Part shown: positions 37,501 to 43,591 of the stretch, piece by piece
How positions within the stretch are numbered: position 1 is the first letter of the stretch
How the letters are laid out: each line of letters begins with the position of its first letter
Assembly (NCBI GenBank): GCA_963971285.1
Contig: OZ020244.1
Coordinates: 36,580,001 to 36,644,000 of the forward strand
Direction: 5' to 3'
DNA from: Astropecten irregularis
Lineage: Eukaryota > Echinodermata > Asteroidea > Paxillosida > Astropectinidae
DNA length: 64,000 bases
Program-made: the position numbers and the translations under genes
Notes under the pieces: model-generated
The model's database searches: none
What the model was told of the DNA's origin: nothing
Seen by the model: only the letters and a program-made list of their open reading frames with translations

Positions 37501-39217
37501 TTGTTACCAATATTTACCTTGTGGTACTAAGGGATAACTCTTGGTCAAACAATGAAATCTTGGATTCCATGAAATTGGGCTCAGTTTGCAAAAGTTTATT
37601 ACTTGCAAAACTAAAGTATGTGTTCTATTTTTGGGATTAGAATCAAGTGTCATTGGCTTTTACTTTGTTCAAATAAACATTCTATTATCCGGTTACAGAA
37701 CAGTTTTTGATTTAGCATATTCAGGAAGGTTCCCAGTCAAAATGTGCATCATGAGCGCTTCATGTCAAACATAAACATCAACATAAACATAAACATCAAC
37801 AATAATCTACTACAACTAATGTTTACTGTTCTCGCTGTAAAATTTTCAGTTCTGAAAAAAAATAGTGAAACAAAAATTCTTATCAATCAGATCTTAAATT
37901 AGTGACTGAAAAAAAGAAGCATAAATACAAAAATAAGATAATAAATAAAATAAAACAAACTAAAAACACTGCTATATAAATACGATAACAACCCACATTT
38001 TTTAATGAGGCCTACATGTATGTATAGAAATTTGGAATGAAAAAAAAAATCCCCCTCCAAAATAAAAATAAAAAATCCATGGTAGGATTTCAATTCAACT
38101 CTAAAAAACATTTAATAAGAGAGGGTAATAATTTATATTACACTTCCTAAAGTCATAAAATAATAACAAATCAGATTAATGTAACAAGATCTTTCATAAG
38201 ATAAGTCCACAGCCAAGTGGTGTGTATGCATTAACCTCTGGTCCTTGTCAAAACCACAAAGCATTGTTTTGGGGGCTTTGTGGTCAGTCAATAACGTCTC
38301 ATTTCCAGCCTGGGCCACAAGCTGTCAAAACCGCAAAAAATTCCATGACACCGGCTCCCCAAATGTAATCATGAAATGCTTCATTTGAGTGCGCCTGGGC
38401 AAAATTGTTGCACCGATCTATTGGAGTCATCGGTTGGGTTTATTTGGGGACGATTTAGGACCATTTTTGGATCGAGAGTGGCGCGAAAAAAACGTGAATG
38501 GTTGTGATTTGAAAGGACGTGTGGGGCCAATAACTGAGCTATATTTAGGTTGTTGGTTGCATGCACGTTGTACACATGCATACACACACAACAAACAAAA
38601 GCTAAATGGACGACGCACAAAGCATGTACAGTACAAATCAAAACAAAGCCAGAACCACAAGCAGGGGCCAGCATTATCCCTGCGGGCCTAGGCGCAAGGC
38701 CTCTCTTCCTCAAAAGGGGGAAAAAAAACCGCGAAAATGCTACCAAAAGAGAGGGAAATTACATACCAATGGCTACTGGAGGTATGAACCAGGCCTTGGG
38801 TGGAGGTGTAGCCTTGTTGTGGACGTGGGATAAGACTTGATAGGCGGTATTCCGGGCCTGATTTTGCATCTTGATCCATTCTTGTATTCTTCCTTTTTCC
38901 AAACTCCCCGAGAAATACACGATGAGTTTGATGTTGTTGCTCCGGCATGCACGGGCCAGATTGTCCACAAAGTGAAACATGTTGTTCCATTCGCCCCCAC
39001 ATACCCAGTCCGTGAAGCTACCGCCATAGAGTCGATGTAAACAGCTCTCAGCATCGATCAGGAGAAAGAGAGGGTTTTGGCCGACCAAAGCTCGGCCGCG
39101 ACGGCCGGGGCCCGTGCTCTGCTGAAGTCGCTTTCTCGCAAGTTGTCCGAGGTCGACTCTTTCACACGCCTGCGGGCAAAGCCGCTCGATATACTCCAAA
39201 AATCCCGAAAAACCCAT
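4032..39217 (-). CDS. FAM120A-like: FAM120A/B/C orthologue (constitutive coactivator of PPAR-gamma-like), 17 coding exons
   Basis: Joining 17 exons by GT/AG sites and matching phase gives 3210 coding bases, 1069 residues plus stop; human FAM120A is about 1118. The N-terminus (MGFSGFLEYIERLCP, then LLIDAESCLHRLYGG and TDWVCGGEWN) matches the PIN/FEN1-like N-terminal domain of the family. Other family blocks follow in order: GTPPPRAWF-like (about residue 140), LAALLGNHIL, FHWSLLGP, SRTEEKIRRF, the RQKVYGILFS region, EWLVPPIQRLWLG, MRGVEAALFANDACG with PIPWELCCPWLYFDGKLF, RG-rich segments, and an acidic, serine-rich C-terminus. Vertebrate FAM120A is a cytoplasmic RNA-binding scaffold linked to Src-family kinase activation under oxidative stress; that role is known for vertebrates and only inferred here. 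Vertebrates have three paralogues, so orthology is to the group. Exon ends are inferred from sequence and homology, not transcripts; exon 8 (31 bp) and the exon 16 acceptor are the least certain. Confidence 0.93.
4625..5275. repeat. G-rich minisatellite in the last FAM120A-like intron
   Basis: About 40 degenerate units of 14-15 bases built on GGAAGGGGTCTTGG, with a higher-order pattern that alternates GTCTTGG and GTTTTGG units. All reading frames on both strands stay open, which creates long spurious ORFs. The plus strand has repeated GGG/GGGG runs that could form G-quadruplexes. Confidence 0.95.
5303..5417 (-). CDS. FAM120A-like: FAM120A-like exon 16
   Basis: Residues 872-910, RGG-type (GGGRPNQRGGMGRGTYGNG), then PPGPQQMWGV. 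The acceptor used here is gttag at 5418-5422. Two upstream AGs (after ttcag and ggttcag) would put an in-frame TAG just inside the exon, so they are rejected. Donor GTAAAT. Confidence 0.82.
5524..5711. mobile_element. MITE with CAGTGGAACACCGCTA-type termini
   Basis: The left end CAGTGGAACACCGCTAC and the right end GTTCGTTATAGTGGCATTCC are imperfect inverted repeats of about 26 bases. Confidence 0.6.
5822..5918 (-). CDS. FAM120A-like: FAM120A-like exon 15
   Basis: Residues 840-872. Encodes GGRLEVAGVVVGEWAGSDGS, aligning with vertebrate GGKLEIAGTVVGHWAGS. Acceptor ctgtag, donor GTAAGT, phase 2. Confidence 0.92.
6094..6337. mobile_element. MITE family A copy
   Basis: 244 bases with inverted ends GGGCCGAATTTCATA.AGCTGCTTA and TAAGCAGCTCTATGAAATTGGCCC. 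It lies in the intron between FAM120A-like exons 15 and 14. Confidence 0.85.
6792..6990 (-). CDS. FAM120A-like: FAM120A-like exon 14
   Basis: Residues 774-839. Encodes VGKVERMRQCIQEG, equivalent to vertebrate AAKVEKMRQSVLEG, then a Pro/Gln/Tyr stretch and GRGRGMPG, the start of the RG-rich RNA-binding region. Acceptor tacag, donor GTAGGT. Confidence 0.92.
7119..7388. mobile_element. MITE family B copy
   Basis: Inverted ends GGGCCCAATTTCATGG and ATCATGAAATTGGGCCC; the interior has AAAACTCTCCCATGAAATACGC. Related to the copies at about 9105 and 37173. Confidence 0.8.
7575..7690 (+). repeat. dispersed repeat C copy
   Basis: Carries GATCCTGCTAGGATCGA, CCTCCTAACTCCAA and TGATGAGCAGTTTGCAGCAG in the order seen in at least six other copies in the window (about 9870, 21182, 23878, 37036, 44838, 54625). 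GATCCTGCTAGGATC is itself a near-palindrome. Confidence 0.75.
7975..8181 (-). CDS. FAM120A-like: FAM120A-like exon 13
   Basis: Residues 705-773. The most conserved exon of the C-terminal half: AAIFMRGVEAALFANDACG, PIPWELCCPWLYFDGKLFQ, and DLCDGK, each almost identical to vertebrate FAM120A. Acceptor attag, donor GTATGG. Confidence 0.95.
8305..8485. repeat. repeat with CTCTCAACCATTGAGAAA
   Basis: Shares CTCTCAACCATTGAGAAA, GGTGAATCCTTGAGAGA and related blocks with 47715-47890. The block order is rearranged between the two copies, as expected from an internal inversion. Confidence 0.6.
8925..9036 (-). CDS. FAM120A-like: FAM120A-like exon 12
   Basis: Residues 667-704. Begins YMLHFSPPILRRHELDALLAQ, continuing the CCVLRYM block of the family across the splice junction. 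Acceptor tttgtag, donor GTGAGT. Confidence 0.93.
9105..9342. mobile_element. MITE family B copy, left end decayed
   Basis: Right end GGATTCCATGAAATAGGGCC and an interior with CTCTCCCATGAAATACGC match family B. It abuts FAM120A-like exon 11: the exon's donor GTAAGG lies a few bases away. Confidence 0.7.
9351..9609 (-). CDS. FAM120A-like: FAM120A-like exon 11
   Basis: Residues 581-667. Encodes VVMKEWLIRRESTLPKPDLVE, EWLVPPIQRLWLG, KTMRLRAFLSCMYSDSPAM, and YVPRHAIILCCVLR, all strong matches to the vertebrate protein. Acceptor cacag, donor GTAAGG. Locally GC-rich compared with the surrounding introns. Confidence 0.95.
9870..9995 (+). repeat. dispersed repeat C copy
   Basis: Contains CCCTGCTCTGATCAAAATG, CCTCCTAACTCC and TGATGAGCAGTTTGCAGCAG, aligned with the other repeat C copies. 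Confidence 0.7.
10110..10245 (-). CDS. FAM120A-like: FAM120A-like exon 10
   Basis: Residues 536-580. Encodes GEIKIGVTLEDE, then YRPIRQKVYGILFSCQHL, matching vertebrate PLRQNVYGVLFSL. Acceptor ttcag, donor GTGAGT, phase 1. Confidence 0.92.
10561..10850 (-). mobile_element. tRNA-module SINE-like element, family 1
   Basis: On the minus strand: a head (CCATGTACTG..TTGCAGCAT..), TGGCTTCTGACTGCCAAA, AATTGACTAATAGGGACACC, then a tRNA-like module with A-box (AGCTCAGTTGGTAGAGCATC) and B-box (GGTCGCTGGTTCAAAT), then a tail. Found again at 16018 and 54411. Not a tRNA gene. Confidence 0.8.
11124..11375 (-). CDS. FAM120A-like: FAM120A-like exon 9
   Basis: Residues 452-535. A Ser/Thr-rich stretch is followed by PSLMEQPVPPCLLVEAPPLPF, resembling the vertebrate PSLLDQP..CLLV segment, then HRHETSSMMPQVAQVLRW. 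Acceptor ctag, donor GTAAGG. Confidence 0.85.
11685..11715 (-). CDS. FAM120A-like: FAM120A-like microexon 8
   Basis: A 31-bp candidate microexon encoding SGPQTSSKSSQ. Acceptor tttcag and donor GTAAGA are both good, and only its inclusion keeps exon 7 in frame with exon 9 (134 + 31 = 165 bases). Phase rescue is the main evidence. Confidence 0.7.
11925..12240 (-). mobile_element. tRNA-derived SINE, family 2
   Basis: On the minus strand it begins with a tRNA-like head (B-box GTGGTTTCGAATCCAGCC). It continues TGGGCAAGATGC and TGGGTACCTGTGAGGGTAGA to CCAGGGAGTTGAGATTGTTT. The same body is at 16665-16970 on the plus strand. Confidence 0.85.
12352..12485 (-). CDS. FAM120A-like: FAM120A-like exon 7
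   Basis: Residues 397-441, highly acidic (DDIHAQIEEDLEERM, then LETIEDSLSEGEG). Acceptor ttcag, donor GTAGGC; ends with two bases that pair in phase with exon 8. Confidence 0.78.
12611..12796. mobile_element. MITE family A copy, internally deleted
   Basis: Starts GGGCCAATTTCATAGAG and ends CTCTATGAAATTGGCCCC. At 186 bases it is shorter than the copies at 6094 and 15743. Confidence 0.85.
13009..13071 (-). CDS. FAM120A-like: FAM120A-like exon 6
   Basis: Residues 376-396, a 63-bp exon of low-complexity Pro/Gln/Glu linker (EPSAPQIVVQAPEQPQTD). Acceptor cctcag, donor GTAGGT, phase 0 on both sides. Supported by splice signals and phase only, so it could be skipped in some transcripts without a frameshift. 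Confidence 0.72.
13185..13420. repeat. 21-bp minisatellite in FAM120A-like intron 5
   Basis: About 11 units of a 21-base repeat with core GCCTTGGTGCCCCTGGTCA, degenerating at the right edge. The reverse complement of the core is nearly the unit of the array at 48545-49745. Confidence 0.95.
13437..13677. mobile_element. MITE family A-prime
   Basis: Inverted ends GGGGCCAATTTCACGGT and CACCGTGAAATTGGCCCC with subterminal GCTTAGCA motifs. The interior is unrelated to family A although the terminal GGGCCAATTTCA is shared. Confidence 0.8.
13850..14110. repeat. TGTGGTA/TACCACA-rich repeat
   Basis: Repeated TGTGGTA and TACCACA motifs, with ACCCTAACCTTTCTGCATA near one end and CTGTGGAGACTGTTGTAA twice. 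A second copy is at 27788-27945. Its density of inverted CCACA/TGTGG motifs suggests a hairpin-forming element. Confidence 0.65.
14143..14225 (-). CDS. FAM120A-like: FAM120A-like exon 5
   Basis: Residues 348-375, a polar linker (VPKFSHYGSSGQHNN, then Thr/Gln/Asn-rich). Supported by acceptor tacag, donor GTAAGG and exact phase fit; the amino-acid sequence itself is not conserved. Confidence 0.8.
14250..14435 (-). mobile_element. tRNA-module SINE-like element, family 1, head truncated
   Basis: On the minus strand the tRNA-like module carries A-box AGCTCGGTTGGTAAGGATGC and B-box GGTCGCTGGTTCTAATC, followed by the tail TCAATTTTTCTTTGCTCAC and CAGTTTCCCTTGTGGTTATT. It lies between FAM120A-like exons 5 and 4. 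Confidence 0.8.
14459..14681 (-). CDS. FAM120A-like: FAM120A-like exon 4
   Basis: Residues 274-347. Encodes LRAQQLILPPLDVIINTVSEY and SRTEEKIRRFKACVEYY, corresponding to vertebrate VRAHQLVLPP and SRTEDKIERFKKAVEYY. Acceptor aag, donor GTGAGT. Confidence 0.93.
15084..15259. mobile_element. PIF/Harbinger-like MITE with TTA target duplication
   Basis: Inverted ends AGGCCCATGTCACACAAGGC and GCCTCGTGTGGCATGGGCCT, flanked on both sides by TTA (15081-15083 and 15260-15262). A 3-base TWA duplication is typical of the PIF/Harbinger superfamily. Confidence 0.75.
15504..15586 (-). CDS. FAM120A-like: FAM120A-like exon 3
   Basis: Residues 246-273. An 83-bp exon encoding NHILTEEDLALFHWSLLGP, nearly identical to the vertebrate block at this place. 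Acceptor tag, donor GTAAGT; phases fit both neighbours. Confidence 0.94.
15743..15965. mobile_element. MITE family A copy
   Basis: Left end GGGTCCAATCTGCTTAAGCA and right end GCAGCTCTATGAAATTGGCC; the interior has CAGCCGAAACTCCTTGTGAA as in the other copies. Confidence 0.85.
16018..16277 (-). mobile_element. tRNA-module SINE-like element, family 1, with head
   Basis: Same order as at 10561 (head with GTTGCAGCATTGCTGC, CTCTGACTGCCAAAC, tRNA-like module). It ends within 50 bases of FAM120A-like exon 2. Confidence 0.8.
16326..16610 (-). CDS. FAM120A-like: FAM120A-like exon 2
   Basis: Residues 151-245. The acceptor tag is followed by codons for TCVRLAMRQCG, the direct counterpart of the vertebrate HCVRLALIRF segment. 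It continues through CHGILAQTSEFALFD, SSHLMKL, and EEVAKSLNL to LAALLG, completing the FEN1-like domain. Donor GTGAG, phase 1. It is separated from exon 1 by a 22-kb intron. Confidence 0.94.
16665..16970 (+). mobile_element. tRNA-derived SINE, family 2
   Basis: Head TAGCCTAGTGGTCTGACATG with B-box TAGGTTCGAATCCAGCC, then GGCAAGACACTTTGCCACA, TGGATACCTGTGAGGGTAGA and CCAGGGAGTTGAGATGGTTT. Ends near AATAATACGCGCAAAG. Confidence 0.88.
17217..17345 (+). mobile_element. tRNA-module SINE-like tail fragment, family 1
   Basis: Carries CAGTTCGAATCCAGTCCAGT and the family 1 tail CAGTTTCCCTTGTGGATATT followed by TGATGATT. Confidence 0.55.
17796..18230. repeat. tandem repeat of a unit of about 135 bp, three copies
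   Basis: Each unit holds AATAAAAG.GCA, GGACAAAATGG, TTTTTCCC.TTTGTC, ATACAAATCTGAAT and AATGAAACAAGAAAA in the same order. The last unit is the most diverged. Confidence 0.8.
19277..19663. mobile_element. long inverted-repeat MITE
   Basis: AAGGCCATACAAAAAATTGT on the left pairs with the reverse complement of a block ending TTTTTATGGCCTAA near 19663, each followed inward by GTAACGG/GGGTAGGGCGGGC-type sequence. The interior is A/T-rich. Confidence 0.65.
20466..20665 (-). repeat. repeat D copy (GCCGGAGCC-type)
   Basis: Shares ATATGCTGAAAATATATGTT, TTCATTGAAGCTGAAGCTC and TGAATCCATT blocks with 26669-26861 and 48023-48260. Confidence 0.65.
21182..21300 (+). repeat. dispersed repeat C copy
   Basis: GCCTTTGAGGAAGATCCAGC, GATTGAAACGTCAGGCCC and TGATGAGCAGATTGCAGCAG in the standard order. 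It is one of the most complete copies. Confidence 0.8.
22108..22240. mobile_element. hairpin MITE
   Basis: CGCTTTGTGATCATCGCTAA and TAAACTTGC-flanked sequence pair with GATGATCGCAAAGCG, forming arms of about 30 bases. Each arm includes GCCCAAATC/GATTTGGGC. Confidence 0.65.
23447..23637. mobile_element. PIF/Harbinger-like MITE with TAA target duplication
   Basis: Inverted ends AGCCCCTTTCACACCG and CGGTGTGAAAGGGGCT, flanked by TAA on both sides (23444-23446, 23638-23640). The interior has many inverted GCGTAG/CTACGC motifs. Confidence 0.8.
26669..26861. mobile_element. repeat D copy, MITE-like
   Basis: Left GGGGCCTAAGTTCTCAAAGC and right GAGGTTTGAGAAAGGCCCC are inverted; GCCGGAGCCGGAGCC lies by the right end. 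Confidence 0.7.
27310..27385 (-). mobile_element. tRNA-module SINE fragment, family 1
   Basis: AAAAATTGACTGGAGCGTG and TTTGAACCCGCAACCACCGG match the B-box and tail side of family 1; the remainder is missing. Confidence 0.6.
27788..27945. repeat. TGTGGTA-rich repeat, second copy
   Basis: TCCTGAATACCACAATACAC and CTGTGGAGACTGT blocks match 13850-14110. Confidence 0.65.
28128..28568. repeat. 20-bp minisatellite, about 22 units
   Basis: Unit CCTGGTCAGTCCAAGCACGG with period exactly 20. Variants (CAAGAC, CAATTC, CACAGC) recur in blocks, showing a higher-order unit. It produces an artefactual 213-codon open frame with a 20-residue period. Confidence 0.96.
28945..29231. mobile_element. hAT-like MITE (CAGGGCTC termini)
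   Basis: CAGGGCTCAAAATATCC on the left and TTCGAGCCCTG on the right are inverted. Flanks share ACGTCC, a likely partial target duplication. The interior repeats GTCTAGTGA/TCTAGTAAA many times. Confidence 0.65.
30826..31175. mobile_element. piggyBac-like MITE copy
   Basis: Starts TTAAAAGTAGTATCATACTT, then ACCGAAACAGAAATCTTCAC; ends near ACTTAATGATATTACCTTTA. Same family as 43979-44354. Confidence 0.75.
32515..34035. repeat. 1.5-kb G-rich minisatellite in FAM120A-like intron 1
   Basis: Variable units built from GTGGTAGTGGTGGGATGAGG and GATGGGGATGG motifs; period about 30-60. Almost no stops on the minus strand, hence a spurious 546-codon Pro/His/Ser frame. The plus strand is dense in GGG runs. 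A run of C's follows at 34051-34066. Confidence 0.96.
37036..37172. repeat. dispersed repeat C copy interrupted by MITE B
   Basis: GGAGGGCCTGACGTTCCGAT, GATCGAAACATCA, then TTGATGAGCA, where the copy is broken by the MITE at 37173. CAGTTTGCAAAAGTTTATTA resumes near 37572. Confidence 0.75.
37173..37468. mobile_element. MITE family B copy, nested in repeat C
   Basis: Left GGCCCCAATTTCATGGAATC, right GGATTCCATGAAATTGGGCC, with CTCTCCCGTGAAATACGC inside. The insertion splits repeat C, so it is younger than that copy. Confidence 0.85.
38767..39217 (-). CDS. FAM120A-like: FAM120A-like exon 1 (start codon)
   Basis: Residues 1-150. The ATG at 39215-39217 has A at -3 and G at +4, a good Kozak context, and the encoded MGFSGFLEYIE matches the family N-terminus, which fixes the start. 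It encodes most of the PIN/FEN1-like fold, with the conserved LIDAESC (the acidic position of the nuclease fold), YGGSFTDWVCGGEWN and HVHNKATPPPKAWFIPP. Donor GTATGT; ends with one base of a split Asp codon. Confidence 0.95.
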
Positions 39218-39230
39218 CGTCCCGGGTCAT
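39162..39230 (-). other. possible upstream ORF overlapping the FAM120A-like start
   Basis: An ATG 13 bases upstream of the predicted start opens a 22-codon frame ending in TGA inside exon 1. The context is weak (C at -3). It would matter only if the transcript starts upstream of 39230. Confidence 0.35.
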
Positions 39231-39660
39231 GAGAATGCGATCACAGATCAAGAAGACATGGGAGAGGAAATGTTTACTTGCAAAAAATAACAGTTGTGCA
39301 AAATAATTGCACTATCAATCCAAAGAATGTTTGGTACTTTCAGAAACCCGCCATGTGCTCTGGACCTCTAACAAAAGCACCAGTGCGCATGCCTAGATCC
39401 ATTAGGCAATGTATTGTGGGTAGCGTGCCTTACATTTTGGGCTCGCTTGTAGCCCAAGTGCGTCCAATACAGCGCAAAATTCTTTCTCGTTCATCTTTAT
39501 GTTATATGATATCGTCGTCCTTTTTTGGGCTATTTATGGAGTGTTTTGACGCAGAGAATTTTTGAATCATTTTTCAGTGTGTGTACAAACATGCGCGCTG
39601 TCTTCGACCGTGGACAACATGCGAAAATTTTGACTGCTAAGTCAAATGAGTCACAGTTTG
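39218..39660 (-). promoter_or_regulatory. presumed promoter / 5' UTR region of FAM120A-like gene
   Basis: The sequence directly upstream of exon 1. It contains GCGCATGC-type motifs (around 39382 and 39590), which resemble partial NRF1 sites, and a TGAGTCA (39647-39653) matching the AP-1 consensus. No clear TATA box. The transcription start cannot be placed from sequence. Confidence 0.35.
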
Positions 39661-41520
39661 TCACTAGGATGAGGATTGCATGACATTTTCATACATGTTC
39701 TGCTCTTTTCCAAATGGAAAAACCCGCGGTTTAAAAGCACAGTGGGAAACAGAATGTACACATTTATTTGACCAAAAGCTTCTCAAATTATCAGGCCTAA
39801 TTAAAGGGGGAAACATTTGTGTTGGATCGAGCATGCAAAAGCATAAATCATTGACTTTTTTATTTGCGATTAATTTTTCAATCTGCAATTTCAGTTTCGA
39901 TGTTAGTTAATTGATTCACTGATTCACACATTGATTCATGCTTCCATTCAGTGGTTTGTATCCATTATAATGTCGGTATAATGACTGAGCTACTATAGTA
40001 TCATTGCTCAGCCTGGCTATGACGTATAGGCAAGCTGGGCAGGCATAGATTTCCCAGTAGCTCGATCAGTAATTATCTCAAATTAACTTATCAAATTAAC
40101 TTCAATAACCAATAGTTTCAATTAATAGTAATACATGTGTGTAGTAAGTTGGTGTATCCTGTACGACAACAAAACAGAACAAAACAAGGCAGGGCGGGGT
40201 CGGGTTGAATTTGTATATCTGACAGGATGAAAAGATCCGAGATTTTCCCCGCTTTTCAAATAATTTTATTAATATCTGAATATTATTTTGCATCTATATA
40301 ATGAGAACATTTTATTCTGGTTGGCCATCATGTTGTTGTTTTTTTTTTGGGGGGGGGGGCGGGGCTTTTAAACCATAACTCTCATTATCCTCATAAATTA
40401 GTGATGGATATTTTCAGTCAAGGTATTTGAAAGCTGACATTCGTTTTCTAATGGGCGATTTAAAATTTAATCTGTATAAACTATATCCGGTTAAGTTGGC
40501 CTAAAATCGGGTAATAAATCAGCAATCCAACGGTTTTAGGCTCCTCAAAAACTATTTACATTTTTTAATTCAACGATAATAATTTTCGCAAACGCCCAAA
40601 CATATGTTTCTTTTGTGAATATGGCTCTTTGCAAAGGTCATGCATGAGCAATGGTTGAAAAATAGGATGATATACGGGGCAAGAATAGAAGACCCAGAAA
40701 TGAGAAAATAAACCGGATGTGAACATCTATCATTTAATGTCTTTGGGGAAATTCCCATAATGTCCCAAAATCTATAATTTAGATTTATTCATAACCAAAA
40801 TGTGGCAAGCCTTCCCTTATTATCAATTAATTGTCACAGCAACCGGTTTTGTATAAGAAACCTCGTTCATAAAAAATATTATCCTGGTCGAGATTTTTAT
40901 TTTAAAAGAGTTTATGTTTTTAAAATTATAGTGAACTGCAAATTACTACAGGGCATACAATATGATTTTTTAAGAAGCAGAATAGAATATATCAAAACAT
41001 GCACAAACGTTTTCTTCGGGGACGGTTACAAATAATAATAATAATAATAACGAATTTAGGCACTTTGGTTGCACTATTGTTTGTCTAAAATTACCAACCG
41101 GAACTTACATGAATACACAAATACAAAGCAATAAGACACCATTGGTAATAGATCAGCAAACACCTATTGGCAGACTTTTGTTCATTACCATTTTGAATGA
41201 GTGATTTTATAAAATATTTACAGTTTGTATGTTTCAATCTAATTTTCAGAGGAAGCAAAAGGGTAAAATAAGTATCAGTTGTACAAAGCTTTATACTTTA
41301 AAAAGCTTTAAAATCGTGATTTTTGTATAGGGCACTGAATTGAATAGTAATTTATTGTTGTCTTTTCTTTTTAAAATGTTACCTTTTCGTAATGTATAAT
41401 GCTATTGTGAAATTACAAGTTTCATGATCGCAAGTATATGGCCTAGGCCTATTAGTGAGGGGTATGACTGTATTGTGACATGTAGTAGTGAAGTAATAGT
41501 ACTATTTTAGGCACAGTTAA

Positions 41521-41760
41521 TTGGCAATGCCACAAGAGGGATTCGACCCCCAGTTCGTCTACCTTTATACGGTTTATCAAAACTATTCAGTTTCAATTGG
41601 TGGTTTGAAGTACGGTGCACTGGAGGAAAGTCAGCACCGGTCGTTCTGGAAGGTTGGGCCCGTCCCCAACCCTCTCCCCGCCCCACGCGTGGCCCACGGT
41701 TGGTCGGAACTCCTCCGTCTGTCGTACGATTACAGCAACTTCGCGCAAAGGACACTTAAA
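41521..41760. other. GC-rich segment of unknown nature
   Basis: A patch of about 240 bases much richer in G+C than its flanks, open on the plus strand from 41521 (about 80 codons before it runs into a MITE). One end carries GGGATTCGACCCCCA, which resembles a tRNA B-box on the minus strand. No protein family recognised. Confidence 0.3.
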
Positions 41761-41765
41761 GTTAA

Positions 41766-42065
41766 AGGTAGTATCATACTTTGGTTTTCGTCAAAGAAAT
41801 GCAGATTCGTGGGCAAAAATATCAAGGATGATACAGTAACAGTTATCTGTGAAAATTTCAGTCCCAGTATACGGTGGGCCGCTTTTTGAAAAAACATTTT
41901 TAAAACATCAAAAATAATTTTGGTCAATTGTGTTACTCTTTTCTGGATAAATACAGCATTTCAGGCAGAACAATTGGAATTGTATGTTTTTATCATCACC
42001 TTCTCTATACCCTGTAAGTTATAGGTAAATCTGTGAAGATTTCTGTTTCGGTATGCTGTCATAAA
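41766..42065. mobile_element. piggyBac-like MITE copy, right end decayed
   Basis: TTAA at 41762-41765, then AGGTAGTATCATACTTTGGT; continues AGTTATCTGTGAAAATTTCA and ends around TTTCTGTTTCGGTATGCT. Confidence 0.8.
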
Positions 42066-42929
42066 ATTTCCAACTGATCTTACAGTTGAAAAAGAAAAAA
42101 AAAGAATACTAGTAAAAATTTTATTTAAAAGTCAACTGGGTTTGAGTCTGTTTGGGTTTGTGTATCCATGCATATAAAGGGTTCCTAGTTTTTCAGTCAG
42201 GTTATGCATTGCCTTCGTTTCATAAATTATAATCAAACAGAAAATTGATGAATGGCAAGTCTTATTTTGGTTTCAAACCAGCATTTGGTTTTGGCTTTTG
42301 AATAGCTTTGCAAAATGGGGGATTTTCATGCATGCTTATAATAATAGGGAACCAACAGCAATACATATAATAAAAAAAAACCATAAATCTTGAAAAGCCA
42401 AACTTTAAAGATGAATATTATATAAAGGGAGGATTGCACGCACAAAGATAGTTCTGTTGGTGAAACCACACAGAGAGTCCATAAACACTGTTTGTTAGAG
42501 CGCCACCACACGTCATTTTTGGGGAAGGTGTATTGTACTCCTGCGCGGGCCTCCCGGCCTTCTATATTTTTTTTGCTTTAAATGTCACGTTTCCTTTGTC
42601 AAAACACAAAAGCTTCAACCAAAGGGTGATTTGTAATAGCACAGGTGCACGAGTGGCGCCAAATCGTTTCTCGGTCTTTTGTGAAATGGATTTTCGGCAA
42701 CTCGGTATTTTTTTCTTTTTCAATTCAAGTGCGAGCCGAATAATGGGCAGTAGGGCCTACAAAAAACTCCAGGTGGTTGGGTTGTGAAGTGATGATTTTG
42801 TACGAATCACAATGCAACGTTTGCCGTGCCTTGCCATGGAAACGTATATACCTCGCTGGTTGGGAAACAGTGACGCTTACGAAAACATGTGCAAGTTAAG
42901 TTCAAACAATGCACTTGCACTATATTATT

Positions 42930-43400
42930 TTTGAAGGCACAGTACAGGCCTAGATTGGTAACATACCCGCAAACAGAAATGGTCACAGATTTACGTATAA
43001 CTTCCAGGGTATGAAGATGGTGCTGGTAGAAACATACCGTTAACATATTTCCGTTTCCGTTTGAAATGGTGTAAAGTATCCAAAAATTAGTCAAACAAAC
43101 ACGGAAAACAATTTTGATCTCGGGGTAAGATCAGAACTATTCTTTATAGCTTTTTATAAGAAAAATTGAGTCGCCTCGTTACTTTCTCGTGACTCATAAT
43201 AATCCGATTGAGCTCAAACTTTCAAAGGTTTATTATTATTTTCATGCACAGAAATGGTCACAGATTTACGTATAACTTTCAGGGTATGAAGATGGTGCTG
43301 GTAGAAACATATCCGTTAAAATATTTCCGTTTGAAATGGTGTAAATTAATTATCCAGAAATTAGTCAAACAAAGACGGAAAACAGTTTTGATCTCGGGGT
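42930..43400. mobile_element. two partial piggyBac-like MITE copies in direct repeat
   Basis: AGAAATGGTCACAGATTTAC occurs near 42975 and 43250. Each is followed by AGGGTATGAAGATGGTGCTG and TTTCCGTTTGAAATGGTGTA, then GATCTCGGGGTA and AGAAAAATTGAGTCGCCTCG. A direct duplication of about 275 bases is likely. Confidence 0.7.
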
Positions 43401-43591
43401 ATAGATCAAAACTTTTTATAAGAAAAATTGAGTCGCCTCGTTACCGTCTCGTGAATCATATTATGTCCGATTGAACTCAAATTTCCAAAGGTTTATTATT
43501 ATTTTCATGTATACAAGTGTTGTTTGATCAGACAAAGAGTGGGTATTGTTGTGTGACTTTTGTGTGAATTTTGTTATTAAGATTTCGAGGG

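Larger units (their letters stand above)
16611..38766 (-). other. 22-kb intron 1 of FAM120A-like gene, no gene recognised
   Basis: Bounded by donor GTATGT (38761-38766) and acceptor atag. All ORFs inside are short and unconserved or lie in tandem repeats. It contains SINEs, MITEs, microsatellite-like TACATGTA tracts (18830-19010, 22440-22620, 24720-25100), homopolymer G/C runs and two minisatellites. No RNA gene was recognised. Confidence 0.8.

Noticed and set aside
38381-39054. Several ORFs of 67-121 codons on both strands around exon 1
   Set aside because: Shadow frames of the GC-richer FAM120A-like exon 1; only the frame starting at 39217 matches the family.
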